A stretch of 64,000 nt of DNA from Rickettsia endosymbiont of Lasioglossum villosulum (GCF_964026455.1 NZ_OZ032152.1:1054001-1118000), one strand, 5' to 3'; positions 18,679-29,045 are shown, counted from the stretch's first letter. Translations and numbers: made by a program. Notes: a model not told the origin generated them from the sequence alone.

Positions 18679-20976
18679 CTATTTTATAGACTCAACACAA
18701 GCAAAAGTTGCTATTTTTAGTATTTCACTTGCTGATAGCGTGGCTTGCAGGATTTGAACAGGCTTTTCAAAACCATTTGTTATAGGACCTATGAAACTAT
18801 TTGAAGAAAACTCTTGCAATAATTCAGTAGAGATAGCAGCAGAGTTTAAACCTGGCATAATAAGGACGTTAGCAGGACCAGACAACCTACAAAACTTATA
18901 TAATTTACGTAAGTTAGAATCTAAAGCAACTTTAACCGACATTTCGCCATCATATTCAAAATCTACATCCATATCATTAAGCTTTGCTTTATCTTCACTA
19001 AAATTATCTAATATATTTACTGCTTCACGAATACGAGCTGTTTTTTCCTTAGAAGAATTGCCAAAGCTTGAAAATGAAAGAAGTGCAACACGTGGGACAA
19101 TTCCCATATCTTTAGCTATTTCTGCTGTCTGAGCTGCTATTTCTGCAAGCTCGTGACTATTTGGATATTCAGTAATGCAATTATCAGAAATAATAATATT
19201 ATTGTCTTTTGCAATCATGATAGAATAACCTAAGATTCTACGATTAGGCTTTCGTGAAATAACTTTTAATATATCTTCTAAACTATCAACATAGCTTTTT
19301 GTCACCCCTGTTAAAAGTGCATCACCATCTCCACAAGCAAGCATACAAGCAGCAAAAATATTTTTATCGGTTTTAACGAGCTTAGCACAATCTCGGTATA
19401 AATAACCTTTGCGTTGCAACCTTTTATATAAATAATCAATATATATTTCAAGCTTATAAGTTAAAGCAGCGTTCATTATGGTAATACCATCTAAGCTAAT
19501 ATTCTGCCCTAATTGCTTTAATTTTGCTTCAATTCTCTCAATGCGACCGACTAAAATAGGATTCCCATATTTCTCATCCCGCATCATTATTGCCGCAACA
19601 ATTACTTCTTCTTCTTCCCCTTCGGCAAAAATAATACGTTTTAGAGGTGCATTATGGATTTTTTCAGATAAGAAATTCATATAGTTAGAGGTAGGGTTTA
19701 GTCTACTTTCTAATTCTTTTTTATATTTATTGAGATTGAAATCAGAAACTTTAGCAACATCGCTATCTATTGCTGCTTTAGCTACCGCTATCGGCACTAC
19801 TGTAATTAAACGGGGATCAAATGGAACAGGGATAATATATTCATTACCGAAAATCATCTTACGTCCGGCATATGCCTTATATACTTCCTCCGGCACAGGC
19901 TTGCGAGCGAGTTCTGCTATAGCTTTTGCTGCTGCTATTTTCATTTCTGTATTAATGGTTTTAGCTCTAACGTCTAATGCTCCCCTAAAAATATAAGGAA
20001 AACCCATAACATTGTTAATCTGATTATTATAATCAGATCTACCTGTTGCTATAATCGCATCATTACGAACTTGCTTTATCTCTTCAGGCGTAATTTCCGG
20101 ATCAGGGTTAGCCATAGCAAAAATAATTGGATTATTTGCCATTTTGCTAACCATCTCTTTAGTTACTGCACCTTTTACGGATAATCCTATAAATACATCC
20201 GCATCTTTTAATGCTTCTTCTAAAGTTCTAAGCTGCGTGCTATTTGCATAAGTCTCTTTCCATTTATTCATACCATCTATGCGACCCTGATAGATAACAC
20301 CTTTAGTATCGCATAAAATAATTTTTGATTTATCCGCTCCAAGAGCAATCAATAGATCAATACAAGCAATAGCGGCAGCACCCGCACCATTAACTACTAT
20401 TTTTAAATTCTCTAGCTTACGGTTAGTAATATAAGCAGCATTTATTAGCCCTGCTGCTGTGATAATTGCCGTTCCGTGCTGATCATCATGAAATACTGGT
20501 ATATCCATTAAAGATTTCAGCTTCTCTTCAATAACAAAACACTCAGGAGCTTTAATATCTTCAAGATTAATTCCGCCAAAGCTATAACCAAGATATTTTA
20601 CAGCATTAATAAACTCTTCCGGATCATTAGTATCAACTTCTAAGTCGATTGCATCAATATCGGCAAAATTTTTAAAAAGTACCGCTTTACCCTCCATAAC
20701 TGGCTTTGAGGCAGCAGCTCCTAAATTACCAAGACCAAGCACCGCAGTACCATTAGAAATCACAGCAACCAGATTCCCACGTGCGGTGTATTTATACATT
20801 TCATCAGTACTTTTAGCAATCTCAAGACAAGGAGCCGCAACACCAGGAGAATAAGCCAGCGATAAATCATGCTGCGTAACAAGCGGCTTAGTCGCAGAAA
20901 TAGCAATTTTACCTGGTTTATCTTTTTGGTGATACTCAAGTGCTTCAGTGTAATTTATTTTGTTCATTTCGTCCAT
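18679..20976 (-). CDS. maeB: NADP-dependent malic enzyme (MaeB type)
   Basis: MaeB decarboxylates malate to pyruvate. The 765-residue protein has an N-terminal malic domain ([46 protein letters not shown]), an NAD(P)-binding domain ([20 protein letters not shown]) and a C-terminal phosphotransacetylase-like domain ([37 protein letters not shown]). This fusion is characteristic of MaeB; the C-terminal domain is usually regulatory rather than catalytic. The enzyme fits an organism lacking glycolysis that makes pyruvate from TCA intermediates. ralF lies 42 bases downstream. Confidence 0.96.
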   Translation of the reverse strand: MDEMNKINYTEALEYHQKDKPGKIAISATKPLVTQHDLSLAYSPGVAAPCLEIAKSTDEMYKYTARGNLVAVISNGTAVLGLGNLGAAASKPVMEGKAVLFKNFADIDAIDLEVDTNDPEEFINAVKYLGYSFGGINLEDIKAPECFVIEEKLKSLMDIPVFHDDQHGTAIITAAGLINAAYITNRKLENLKIVVNGAGAAAIACIDLLIALGADKSKIILCDTKGVIYQGRIDGMNKWKETYANSTQLRTLEEALKDADVFIGLSVKGAVTKEMVSKMANNPIIFAMANPDPEITPEEIKQVRNDAIIATGRSDYNNQINNVMGFPYIFRGALDVRAKTINTEMKIAAAKAIAELARKPVPEEVYKAYAGRKMIFGNEYIIPVPFDPRLITVVPIAVAKAAIDSDVAKVSDFNLNKYKKELESRLNPTSNYMNFLSEKIHNAPLKRIIFAEGEEEEVIVAAIMMRDEKYGNPILVGRIERIEAKLKQLGQNISLDGITIMNAALTYKLEIYIDYLYKRLQRKGYLYRDCAKLVKTDKNIFAACMLACGDGDALLTGVTKSYVDSLEDILKVISRKPNRRILGYSIMIAKDNNIIISDNCITEYPNSHELAEIAAQTAEIAKDMGIVPRVALLSFSSFGNSSKEKTARIREAVNILDNFSEDKAKLNDMDVDFEYDGEMSVKVALDSNLRKLYKFCRLSGPANVLIMPGLNSAAISTELLQEFSSNSFIGPITNGFEKPVQILQATLSASEILKIATFACVESIK

Positions 20977-21018
20977 TTTTTAGATATTCCTGTTTTGTTA
21001 TTGTGTTTTTTGGCTTTT

Positions 21019-21106
21019 CGTCATTGCGAGGAGAAACGCAGTTTCGACGAAGCAATCTCGTAAGGACTCCTGAGATTGCTTCGTCGCTACGCTCCTCGCA
21101 ATGACG
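21019..21106. repeat. Palindromic repeat, family B
   Basis: A well-preserved copy: CGTCATTGCGAGGAGAAACGCAG at the left and CTACGCTCCTCGCAATGACG at the right, with CTCCTGAGATTGCTTCGTC in the middle. It sits between the start of maeB and the stop of the AEC carrier. Confidence 0.88.
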
Positions 21107-21118
21107 TTGAATTACTAA

Positions 21119-22051
21119 TTACCCTACTAAATACATAATAATTGATATAGTCACTACCGAGAAGAAAGTTGTAAATGTTATAATCGATGCCATCGAATCA
21201 GGATTGCCGCCGAGCTGGCGTGATAAAACATAAGCAGTGCTTGCACATGGCAGTGAGCTATATAATATACCTACCGATCTATCTATCCCGCTAATTGACA
21301 TCATCCATAGCACTACTACACTCACTAACGGAAAAGCGATTAACTTAACAAAGCTCGTAAATACTATGCTATGTAAAAGCTCTTGTCTAATAGTAAAATT
21401 AAGCCCTGCCCCAACATTTAACATACCAATTGCTAAAGCAGCATTAGATAAACTATCTAAAGTTTTTTTAAGACCTAAATGTAGTTCAAGATTTGAATAA
21501 TTAAAAACAAACCCTACTAGGCTGACAATAATAAGCGGGTTGCGTATGATTAGCTTGATCATTAAAACTAAACTTGTTCTAATGGTGGTAGTGACAGATT
21601 TATCTGGAACGTAATATGCAAAAATCATTACCGATAAAATATTGGTGATGATAATCATATAAGAAGAAATAACGGCAACAATAGAAAGACCACTAGGACC
21701 AAGTAAGGGACTCGCTGCTCCAAAAAAAATGTAGCTATTATAGCGAATCGATCCTTGAAAAATAGAAGTGAATTCTATTTTATCAATATTATATTTTCTT
21801 TGATAAATTATTAGACCTAACGTAATAAGAAGTGTAGAAATAATAAGAGCGATTACTAGTTTGATTATTGAAGCAACACTTAAATCAGCTGTAGAGATAT
21901 AGTTAAAAAGCATTGCAGGAAACAATACAAAATAGGATAATTTCTCAATACCACGCCAAAATTCTTCTGAAGTTAGCCATTTATTTTTTATAATACTACC
22001 AAGTAAGGTAATTAAAAAAATCGGCAACGTACTGCAAAAAATATTATTCAT
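21119..22051 (-). CDS. AEC-family (auxin efflux carrier type) transporter
   Basis: A 310-residue inner-membrane protein with about ten hydrophobic segments in the two-repeat arrangement of the AEC family, whose bacterial members carry malate, malonate or other organic acids. Visible landmarks are the N-terminal LPIFLITLLGSIIKNKWLTS, the mid-protein RNPLIIVSLVGFVFNYS and C-terminal SSLPCASTAYVLSRQLGGNP, which is well conserved. The substrate cannot be read from sequence. Its position next to malic enzyme is suggestive of dicarboxylate transport but not proof. Confidence 0.85.
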   Translation of the reverse strand: MNNIFCSTLPIFLITLLGSIIKNKWLTSEEFWRGIEKLSYFVLFPAMLFNYISTADLSVASIIKLVIALIISTLLITLGLIIYQRKYNIDKIEFTSIFQGSIRYNSYIFFGAASPLLGPSGLSIVAVISSYMIIITNILSVMIFAYYVPDKSVTTTIRTSLVLMIKLIIRNPLIIVSLVGFVFNYSNLELHLGLKKTLDSLSNAALAIGMLNVGAGLNFTIRQELLHSIVFTSFVKLIAFPLVSVVVLWMMSISGIDRSVGILYSSLPCASTAYVLSRQLGGNPDSMASIITFTTFFSVVTISIIMYLVG

Positions 22052-22061
22052 TCATTTTTGA

Positions 22062-22135
22062 TGTCATACCGCGACTTGATCGCGGTATCTTTATAAGTTA
22101 GTTTTTAGATACCGCGATCAAGTCGCGGTATGACA
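22062..22135. repeat. Perfect 29-bp hairpin element (family C)
   Basis: The arms at 22062–22090 and 22107–22135 are exactly complementary over 29 bases (starting TGTCATACCGCGACTTGATC) with a 16-base loop. It occupies the gap between lysK and the AEC gene. The perfection suggests recent insertion or gene conversion. It could also terminate transcription, though there is no T-run. Confidence 0.85.
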
Positions 22136-22147
22136 ATAAATTACCCT

Positions 22148-23716
22148 TTACAACTTTTCCTCAATCAACTTCATAGTTTCATTTATACCATAAAGCTTTA
22201 TGAAAGTACCAAGTCTTGGACCATCGCTTTGCCCAAGTAATATTTGGTATAAATCTTTGAAATAATCACGCAAATTTTCATACCCTGCTTTCATGCCGAT
22301 ATCATAAATTCCTTTTTGAATACTTTCTGCTTCTATCTGCTCAGGCAAGCTTTTTAACATATCTAAAATATCTTGCAAAATAGCTTTATGCTTTTCAGAC
22401 GGAGCTAAATATGATTTATGTGCTTTAACAAAATCATTATAATATCTTATAGCAAATTCTGCTAAGTGGTCAAGATATGGACTATTATTTGGTGTCGCTT
22501 TTGGTTCATATCTGCTAATAAAACCCCAAAGTACTGATTTATCGGATGGATTACACACCGAAGTTAGATTTAATAACAGCGAGTAAGTAATACCAAAAGT
22601 CTCAATTTTAGGCACATTTCCATGATGAATATGATAAACCGGATTTGCAAAACGTTTTGATCTATCTTCTTCTAAATGATATTTTTGATTAAAGGTAATA
22701 TATTCATCAACATTTTTAGGAATTAAATCGAAAAATAACCTTTTAGCCCTAGTAGGATTTTGGTACATAAACAATGCCATACTTTCAACAGGTGCATATT
22801 TAAGCCAATCATCAACGCTAATACTATTGCCTTTTGATTTCGATATTTTTTCACCATTTTCGTCTAAGAACAGCTCATAACATAATTGTACCGGCGGCTT
22901 TCCACCTAAGATTCGGCAAATCTCAGAGTAAAGTCTACCATTTGCTAAATGGTCTTTCCCGTACATTTCATAATCAACTTTTAAAGCTGCCCAACGCATA
23001 CCGAAATCCGGCTTCCACTGCAATTTACAATGACCTTTTGTTACAGGTACTTCTATATCATTCCCGTTTTCATCTTTATAAGTTATTGTACCAAGTTTTG
23101 CATCCCATTTATGTATAGGTACTTGCAGTACCTTGCCAGTTTTCGGACAAATGGGCATAAAAGGTGAATAGGTAGCTTTCCGCTCTTCTCTAAAAGTCGG
23201 TAGCATCAGCTCCATTATCTCGTCATATTTCTCAAGTACTTTGATCAGCATTTCATCAAACATACCGGCTTTATAGCACTCGGTGCTGCTATAAAATTCA
23301 TACTTAAAGCCAAATTTATCAAGGAATGAGCGGAATTTTGCATTCATATAATGCCCATAGCTCTCACATTCACCGAAAGGATCAGGGATAGAGGTTAACG
23401 GCATATCCATATATCCGGCTACCATTTCAGGATTTGGGATATTGCTTGGTACTTTACGCAAGCCATCCATATCATCAGAAAAGCAGATCAGCTTAGTCTT
23501 TATATCTGATAATTGTTCAAATGCTTTCTGTACCATTACCATACGAGCATTCTCGCCAAAAGTCCCAATATGCGGTAGTCCTGATGGACCATAGCCTGTT
23601 TCAAACAGTACATAACCTTTTTCAGGAGTTTTGCCGTTTAAGCTATCTAGTATTTTTTTAGCTTCTTCAAAAGGCCAAGCTTTTGATTTGATTGCATTTT
23701 CCAAAATTTCCGACAT
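22148..23716 (-). CDS. lysS: Class I lysyl-tRNA synthetase (LysK)
   Basis: A 522-residue class I (archaeal-type) LysRS that charges tRNA-Lys. The class I signatures are [13 protein letters not shown] (HIGH equivalent, near residue 44) and [10 protein letters not shown] (KMSKS equivalent, near 290). Most bacteria use the unrelated class II enzyme; class I LysRS is the normal form in Rickettsia and some other alphaproteobacteria and spirochaetes. Length is normal. The gene is bounded by repeats on both sides. Confidence 0.96.
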   Translation of the reverse strand: MSEILENAIKSKAWPFEEAKKILDSLNGKTPEKGYVLFETGYGPSGLPHIGTFGENARMVMVQKAFEQLSDIKTKLICFSDDMDGLRKVPSNIPNPEMVAGYMDMPLTSIPDPFGECESYGHYMNAKFRSFLDKFGFKYEFYSSTECYKAGMFDEMLIKVLEKYDEIMELMLPTFREERKATYSPFMPICPKTGKVLQVPIHKWDAKLGTITYKDENGNDIEVPVTKGHCKLQWKPDFGMRWAALKVDYEMYGKDHLANGRLYSEICRILGGKPPVQLCYELFLDENGEKISKSKGNSISVDDWLKYAPVESMALFMYQNPTRAKRLFFDLIPKNVDEYITFNQKYHLEEDRSKRFANPVYHIHHGNVPKIETFGITYSLLLNLTSVCNPSDKSVLWGFISRYEPKATPNNSPYLDHLAEFAIRYYNDFVKAHKSYLAPSEKHKAILQDILDMLKSLPEQIEAESIQKGIYDIGMKAGYENLRDYFKDLYQILLGQSDGPRLGTFIKLYGINETMKLIEEKL

Positions 23717-23829
23717 TTATTTTTCTTATACTTGTAATTAATTATCAGTGACAATATACTATATTTAATTAATTGTAAAATTTAATTGTTGCTCCCAACA
23801 ATGGTTTGTTGAATAACTCTTATGTTCTT

Positions 23830-23930
23830 CCCGGGTAGCATTGTTGCGTAGATCGAAAAACGTCCTCGGTGTCATCCCGTGGCTTGTCCACGGGATGACA
23901 AGTGTGCAATGCCTCCACAGGATGGCACTG
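23830..23930. repeat. Palindromic repeat, family C (partial)
   Basis: It contains CGTAGATCGAAAAACGTCCTCGGTGTCATCCCGTGG and CTTGTCCACGGGATGACA, forming a GTCATCCCGTGG/CCACGGGATGAC hairpin with an eight-base loop, near 23872–23900. Confidence 0.75.
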
Positions 23931-23961
23931 TTTGACAATACAAAAACTATAAAATAAAAAT

Positions 23962-24483
23962 ATGCCATTTAATACCATTATAAACTACATAAGAAAAGAC
24001 AGCTATAAAATGCTGCATATAGGCTTAATTGCGATTTCTGTCACAGCTCTTGCTACAGCTTATTTTGCTGAGTATATATTGCATTATGCCCCCTGCCCTT
24101 TATGCGTTTACGAAAGATTCCCTTATCTAACATTAATAAAAATTTGTCTAACTGCTTTAATTATCAGGCAATTAAGTAAATACACTTTAGTATTTATTTT
24201 TTTAACACTACTTAGTTCATGCATATTATCAACCTATCATAGTATGGTAGAGCGAGGAATAGTTCAGCCAAGCAGTCTTTGTTCATCTATGATCCGCTTC
24301 CCAAAAGGCTTATCTATTGAGCATATTAGACAGATGCTTTATTCACAGCCAATAACTTCCTGCACCAAACCGGCAATTAAGCTTTTAGGGATTTCCATGA
24401 CGGAATACAATTTACTTTTAAATCTCGGTCTTTTAATCGGATTGTTAATTGTTTGGCTTTATCCTAAAGAGTCTTCATTATGA
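23962..24483 (+). CDS. dsbB: Disulfide bond formation protein B (DsbB)
   Basis: DsbB reoxidises periplasmic DsbA and passes electrons to quinone. The 173-residue protein has four hydrophobic segments. The first periplasmic loop carries PCPLCVYERFPYL (CxxC, near residues 47–50), and the second loop has the expected cysteine pair (SSLC and ITSC). Length and topology are normal. Its stop codon overlaps the ATG of a tiny hydrophobic ORF (ATGA overlap), pointing to translational coupling. Confidence 0.93.
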   Translation: MPFNTIINYIRKDSYKMLHIGLIAISVTALATAYFAEYILHYAPCPLCVYERFPYLTLIKICLTALIIRQLSKYTLVFIFLTLLSSCILSTYHSMVERGIVQPSSLCSSMIRFPKGLSIEHIRQMLYSQPITSCTKPAIKLLGISMTEYNLLLNLGLLIGLLIVWLYPKESSL

Positions 24484-24554
24484 AGCTGTATTTACTGATA
24501 TTAATTGCAATAATACTAGATTTGATCTATTTTAAATTTAGAATTATTTTTTAA
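24480..24554 (+). CDS. Putative 24-residue membrane miniprotein coupled to dsbB
   Basis: The ATG at 24480 overlaps the dsbB stop as ATGA. The ORF encodes MKLYLLILIAIILDLIYFKF plus four more residues, a single very hydrophobic helix with a positively charged start. The tight overlap and the clean single-spanning composition argue for a real coupled ORF, but AT-rich sequence readily encodes hydrophobic peptides by chance, so confidence is modest. If real, it may be a DsbB accessory subunit; that is speculation. Confidence 0.4.
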   Translation: MKLYLLILIAIILDLIYFKFRIIF

Positions 24555-24564
24555 AGTAATTATT

Positions 24565-24927
24565 ATGAATCAAAACCCATCCAGTCAATTAACTCAAGAT
24601 GAGCAAAAAGCACATGATTATGCAGCTCTAATTTATTCATTGGCAGAAAATGCTGTTCTTACAACACAACTTGCCTTAGCAGATATTGAATTAAGAAAAG
24701 CTAACGAAAGCTTAAGAGAAGTCGAAGCTAAAGAAAAACAACTTGCAATAGAAAGAGAAGCTTTAAAAAATGAATTAGAAGCACAAAAAAGTCTTTATAA
24801 TACCATAACATCCCTTCTTACTGAATACAAAGAAATAGACCTAGTTGAAATAAAACCTGAAGAAGCATTTAGAAAACTTCTTGGTAGGCATGCTCCAGAT
24901 TTTCTAGACCCAAACACAGGAGAATAG
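24565..24927 (+). CDS. Hypothetical coiled-coil protein, 120 residues
   Basis: Family not recognised. The product is cytoplasmic by composition (no signal or membrane segment). Residues about 30–85 form a strongly predicted coiled coil rich in Glu, Lys, Ala and Leu (IELRKANESLREVEAKEKQL). The C-terminal 30 residues are non-helical and include RKLLGRHAPDFLDPN. It follows dsbB and the miniprotein on the same strand with short spacing, so it is probably in that transcript. It may bind a partner through the coil; nothing more can be inferred. Confidence 0.6.
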   Translation: MNQNPSSQLTQDEQKAHDYAALIYSLAENAVLTTQLALADIELRKANESLREVEAKEKQLAIEREALKNELEAQKSLYNTITSLLTEYKEIDLVEIKPEEAFRKLLGRHAPDFLDPNTGE

Positions 24928-24937
24928 TTGTTATATT

Positions 24938-25666
24938 TTACCCTAACATCTTTTTCAATTCTTTCATAGAAAAAGCCGGTGGTTTTAGGTAGTCTTGTGC
25001 TACCTTACCATTATCTAAAACCACAAGTCTTTTTCCGTAATTTACAGCATCTTCCAAATTATGTGTGATCATTACGGCAGTTATTTTATGTTCATCAATA
25101 ATCTCTGCCGTTTTTTTCATTACCTCATGCGAAGCTTTAGGGTCAAGGCTTGCAGTATGTTCATCTAAAAATAATATTTTAGGTGGATGAGAAATAGCTA
25201 GTGCGAGCAATATAAGTTGTTTCTCCCCACCGGAAAAATTACTAAGCGGCTGCGTTAGACGTGACAAAAAACGCTTAGATTTCGATAAACCGATAAGCTC
25301 TAATACTTCCACATCTGTTTTACGCTCATTTGCTGGAAAGCGGCTTTCCCATAAAGTAATATTTTCTTCTAAAGTTAACTCCGAAAATAATCTATCTTCT
25401 GCTTTTTGGGTTATAGTTATTAACATATTAGCTTTTTGCGATTGCGGTAATTTATCAATTCGTACTTGATCTAAAAACACCTGCCCGCTAGTCGGCTTTA
25501 AATAACCTGCTAGAATTTTTGTTAAAGTAGATTTACCGCTGCCGTTAGTTCCAAGCACTACAACAAACTCTTCTTCGGCAATATTTAAAGTAGTTTCCGA
25601 TATTATCGGCTCATTACGCTCTTTTACTTTAAACTGCACTTTCTCGGCATATAAATAAGGTTTCAT
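24938..25666 (-). CDS. ABC transporter ATP-binding protein (ABC_sub_bind-type importer)
   Basis: A 242-residue ATPase with Walker A VLGTNGSGKST, signature LSNFSGGEKQL, Walker B ILFLDEHTASLDP and the switch histidine in MITHNLED. It is the third gene of a minus-strand operon; its start overlaps the permease stop by four bases (ATGA). It energises the importer with the permease and binding protein upstream. Related systems have been linked to amino-acid or tryptophan uptake in Gram-positives; the substrate here is unknown. Confidence 0.9.
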   Translation of the reverse strand: MKPYLYAEKVQFKVKERNEPIISETTLNIAEEEFVVVLGTNGSGKSTLTKILAGYLKPTSGQVFLDQVRIDKLPQSQKANMLITITQKAEDRLFSELTLEENITLWESRFPANERKTDVEVLELIGLSKSKRFLSRLTQPLSNFSGGEKQLILLALAISHPPKILFLDEHTASLDPKASHEVMKKTAEIIDEHKITAVMITHNLEDAVNYGKRLVVLDNGKVAQDYLKPPAFSMKELKKMLG

Positions 25667-26502
25667 ACAGCCTCTCTTTTCACAGAACGAAGAGAAATAA
25701 ATAGCACCATTCCTAAGATAAGCTTAAGGTTTATAGGATCAATACCGATGCGGAGTAAAATACTTAAAGTGATAAAGTAAAATAATATACCTATAAAACA
25801 GGAAAATATTTCTTTAAAAGTATCAAAGCTGTTATTGCGAATTAGGATATGTCGCCCTATAACTATTGCACCGATACCAACAAGTGCTACCCCAAAACCC
25901 ATATTAATATCGGCAAAACCATTTACTTGTGCTGATATAGTACCAGTTAATGCAGCAAGTGCGTTACTTATGCTAAGCCCAAGCGTACGATAGAATTCGG
26001 CAGGCTTTCCTAAAATAGCAAGTAAATCTTTATTAAACCCAAATGCTCTAAGCATTAGACCTAGTTGCCCTTTTAATAAAATTATTATTGCAAATATCAC
26101 AATAATATTCAACATGCTCAAAGGTAATAACCAATTTTCAGCATTAAATATATTGAGTAAGCTTGGCATACCTAGTGTCGATATGTTAGGACATTGCATA
26201 ATCTGCAAATTAACCGAATAAAGCATAAAGCTGGCAAGTATTCCCGCTATAAGGCTATTAACACGGTTATTTTTCTGCATAAAGCTTACTATAACACCAA
26301 TAACACTCCCTGCTATTACGACAAGTATTAATGCCGAAAATAGTCCAAATGAAAGAAATTTAGTAAACACTGCCGCACCTAATACATATGTTCCATCTAC
26401 AGTTAAATCGGTAATTTTCAAAATCCTGTAACTGATATACATTCCTAAAATAAGCGGCAACATTATCAAAGATTGCTCAAGAGCAGTAACTAAAAGATTC
26501 AT
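25663..26502 (-). CDS. ABC transporter permease
   Basis: A 279-residue inner-membrane permease with about eight hydrophobic segments, beginning MNLLVTALEQSLIMLPLILG and containing LKITDLTVDGTYVLGAAVF and GLSISNALAALTGTISAQ, a pattern seen in BPD_transp_2-type permeases related to branched-chain amino-acid importers. It lies between the binding-protein gene (4-base gap upstream) and the ATPase gene (4-base overlap downstream), so the three are one operon. Confidence 0.88.
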   Translation of the reverse strand: MNLLVTALEQSLIMLPLILGMYISYRILKITDLTVDGTYVLGAAVFTKFLSFGLFSALILVVIAGSVIGVIVSFMQKNNRVNSLIAGILASFMLYSVNLQIMQCPNISTLGMPSLLNIFNAENWLLPLSMLNIIVIFAIIILLKGQLGLMLRAFGFNKDLLAILGKPAEFYRTLGLSISNALAALTGTISAQVNGFADINMGFGVALVGIGAIVIGRHILIRNNSFDTFKEIFSCFIGILFYFITLSILLRIGIDPINLKLILGMVLFISLRSVKREAV

Positions 26503-26506
26503 TATA

Positions 26507-27424
26507 TTACTCTTCCAACTCTTTTCTGTTAAAAGGAAGAGCAGCTAAATTTTCCTTGGTAAGAATTTTTTGTTTGATAAAGGATTTAAGATTAACAAAT
26601 AAAGTTAGCTCATCCATATTTTGAAAAGGGATATTCTTAGGTGCTGTTCCTTGCAGAATCTGCTTTGCTTGTTCACCTGCTTTTAAGCCTATATCTTTTT
26701 CTTGCACCCCTACCGCGATGGTTGCTCCGCTAATTACCGACCCTTCATCCGAGGCAATAATAGGAATATTTCGTTTAAATGCTTCTTGTTTTAAAATATT
26801 TATACCGCTAACTATTAAATGATCTTTTAAAATCACAAAGCATTGTGTATTTTCGGGAGCATTCTTTACAGCTACCGATAAGTCATTTAAGTTTTGTACC
26901 ATTTTAAAGTTTAACGAAATATTATTTTTCTTCGCATAGCTTTTTGTTGCTTCTACTTCTGAAATAACTTTTTCGCTGCTGCTATAAATTAAGGTAATGT
27001 TCCGTAAAAATGGTAACTTGCTAATGATACTGGTAATTTTTATTTCATCATTAACACCAGTAACCAAGGGAAGATTTTTATTATCAATCTTAGCTGCCGC
27101 ACAAACAATCGGTTTATTAGGGATATGTGAAATTACAGTTTGACAAGCAGATGTACCGATTGGAATTATTACGTCAATATCTTGATCTTTAAGCTGCTTT
27201 ATGATAGCAAGTAAAATATTAGAATCAGCATGGGCATTTTTTACTGTAATTTTTGCATCTATAGCTTTCAACGATTCTTCAATTCCTGCTACGATTTGAG
27301 TCATTGCTGCATGTTCAAGCGGGACAATAACAGCGATGTTTTTTTGAGTCGCATAAACTGATAAAGTGAAAAATAATGAAAATAAAAGAGAGAAGACTCT
27401 TAAGAAAATATTAAGGAATGACAT
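26507..27424 (-). CDS. ABC transporter substrate-binding protein (ABC_sub_bind family)
   Basis: A 305-residue periplasmic binding protein with an N-terminal signal peptide (FSLLFSLFFTLSVYATQ, cleavage after about residue 26). It has the two-lobed pattern of the ABC_sub_bind/DUF534 family: IAVIVPLEHAAMTQIVAGIE, DVIIPIGTSACQTVI, NITLIYSSSEKVISEVEATK and GATIAVGVQEKDIGLKAGEQ. It is first in the operon with the permease and ATPase. The ligand is unknown; homologues have been associated with aromatic amino acids. Confidence 0.9.
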   Translation of the reverse strand: MSFLNIFLRVFSLLFSLFFTLSVYATQKNIAVIVPLEHAAMTQIVAGIEESLKAIDAKITVKNAHADSNILLAIIKQLKDQDIDVIIPIGTSACQTVISHIPNKPIVCAAAKIDNKNLPLVTGVNDEIKITSIISKLPFLRNITLIYSSSEKVISEVEATKSYAKKNNISLNFKMVQNLNDLSVAVKNAPENTQCFVILKDHLIVSGINILKQEAFKRNIPIIASDEGSVISGATIAVGVQEKDIGLKAGEQAKQILQGTAPKNIPFQNMDELTLFVNLKSFIKQKILTKENLAALPFNRKELEE

Positions 27425-27629
27425 TTTAATATCCTGTATAAGTTATAATTTAATAATTGAGCAGTGGGCATAATACACCCATAACGTAAAAATATTATCT
27501 ACGCCAACGCCAATTTTGTATTAAACTAATAACTTTCAAAGATATCATAAATAATTTAACATATTATTTTGTATTGTAATTACTAGCAGCATTTTAATAT
27601 TTTGTCAATAGCTGGTCCTTGGTTGTGGC

Positions 27630-27658
27630 TTGACATAGTTATCATAAGCCATTATCTT
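27630..27658 (+). promoter_or_regulatory. Strong sigma70-like promoter for the small lipoprotein gene
   Basis: A perfect TTGACA (27630–27635) is followed by exactly 17 bases and TATCTT (27653–27658), giving a leader of roughly 25 bases before the ATG at 27689. The rest of the gap 27425–27629 shows no gene. Confidence 0.75.
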
Positions 27659-27688
27659 AAATGAGAAATTTATAAAAAGGATTTTATT

Positions 27689-27877
27689 ATGAAATATTTA
27701 GTAATTTTATTTGCTGCTTTGACTTTAACTAGCTGTTCTAATCAAAAAAACACCAAGTCAAAAGAAGTAATGCAAGCTGATGGTGATCCAAGCTATGCTA
27801 TCATGAGAACAGTTAATGATACTAATAGAAATATTGCTAGTACTGTTTCAACAGTGCCAAACCCTCCTGTTCGTTAA
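27689..27877 (+). CDS. Small lipoprotein, 62 residues
   Basis: A short protein with a lipoprotein signal peptide, MKYLVILFAALTLTSCSNQK; the lipobox is LTSC with Cys16 as the lipidation site. The mature part (about 46 residues) is polar and proline-tailed (TVPNPPVR). No function can be assigned. It has a strong promoter and AAAGGA ribosome binding site, and its stop is immediately followed by the yaaA ATG, so the two are co-transcribed. Confidence 0.75.
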   Translation: MKYLVILFAALTLTSCSNQKNTKSKEVMQADGDPSYAIMRTVNDTNRNIASTVSTVPNPPVR

Positions 27878-28624
27878 ATGCTTACTATTATTTCATCTGC
27901 TAAAACTCTTAATTTTGAGCCGATAGCTTTTAAAGGGGAGCTAACCTCCCCTACTTTTCCCAAAATAACAAATCAACTACTTGCTATAGTTAAAAATTAT
28001 TCTGAAGCTCAGCTATCTAAAACTATGGGTATAAGCGAGAAATTGGCACATTTAAATAAAGAAAGATTTCAGAATTTTGAGAAGCAAGACAGCAAAGCAG
28101 CTATTTTTGCTTATGCGGGTGATGTTTTTAATAATATACAATCAGAAAATTTAAGCGAAGATGCAGTAAATTTTTTACAATCGCATTTGCTTATCATATC
28201 AGGGTTATATGGAGCTTTAAAGCCGCTCGATGTTATCAAACCTTATAGGCTTGAAATGGCAACAAAGTTAAATGAGATAAATGATTTGAACAAATTTTGG
28301 CAAGATGAGATTACAAATTATATTAATCAGAGGCTTGAGCATCATAAACATAAATATTTGCTTAATCTTGCATCGCAAGAATATTCATCTGTAATAAATC
28401 AGGATAAGTTAAAATATCCTATAATTAATATTCATTTTAAAGAAAATAGAAATGGTAAGTTAGCAACTATTGGGATAAATGCTAAAAAAGCTCGTGGAAA
28501 TATGGTGAAATTTATTGCAAATAATCTAATCGACTCCCCTGAATTACTTAAAGAATTTTCATATCTAGATTATAAATATAGCTCTAAGGATTCATTAAAT
28601 AATGATTTGGTATTTGTGAAATAG
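27878..28624 (+). CDS. yaaA: Peroxide stress protein YaaA (DUF328)
   Basis: YaaA in E. coli binds DNA and limits intracellular iron damage during peroxide stress. The 248-residue product has the family N terminus MLTIISSAKTLNFE, the FAYAGDVFNNIQ and LLIISGLYGALKPLDVIKPYRLEM blocks and C-terminal INIHFKENRNGKLATIGINAKKARGNMVKFI. Length is normal. It starts directly after the lipoprotein stop codon. Iron limitation in an intracellular organism makes retention plausible. Confidence 0.92.
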   Translation: MLTIISSAKTLNFEPIAFKGELTSPTFPKITNQLLAIVKNYSEAQLSKTMGISEKLAHLNKERFQNFEKQDSKAAIFAYAGDVFNNIQSENLSEDAVNFLQSHLLIISGLYGALKPLDVIKPYRLEMATKLNEINDLNKFWQDEITNYINQRLEHHKHKYLLNLASQEYSSVINQDKLKYPIINIHFKENRNGKLATIGINAKKARGNMVKFIANNLIDSPELLKEFSYLDYKYSSKDSLNNDLVFVK

Positions 28625-28634
28625 TGATCTTTTC

Positions 28635-29045
28635 CGTCATTGCGAGCGAATGAAATGAGCGTGGCAATCTCATGAAACAGTACTAAGAACTCCTGAGATT
28701 GCTTCGTCGAAACTTTCAGTTTCTTCTCGCAATGACGAGAAAATTGATCCACACCGCAATGCGACAACCATCAACAAGTTTCGTAAAATATTCTCTCTAA
28801 TTCCTCTAAACGCTGTTCTATTTTTTCAATATCTTCTTCTGTTGTGGGATTTTCTAATAAATGTGCGATTTCGTCTTTTAGCTTATTTACTTCTTTTTCA
28901 ACAGTGTCATCCCGTGGCTTGTCCACGGGATCCAGTACTTAAAAAGCCTAAATATAGCAAATTTTAAAATTAAAAGCTCGATTTTTCTCGCTTTATACTG
29001 GATTCCTGCTTTCGCAGGAATGATATTGAAACCACGCAGGCAATG
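28635..29045. repeat. Family B element followed by a family C hairpin element
   Basis: 28635–28737 is a family B copy (CGTCATTGCGAGCG to TCTCGCAATGACG). About 28905–29045 holds GTCATCCCGTGGCTTGTCCA, an AAAAGCTCGATTTTTCTCGC core and GGATTCCTGCTTTCGCAGGA. The segment between (28740–28900) has no convincing gene. The overall gap is 28625–29072. Confidence 0.8.
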
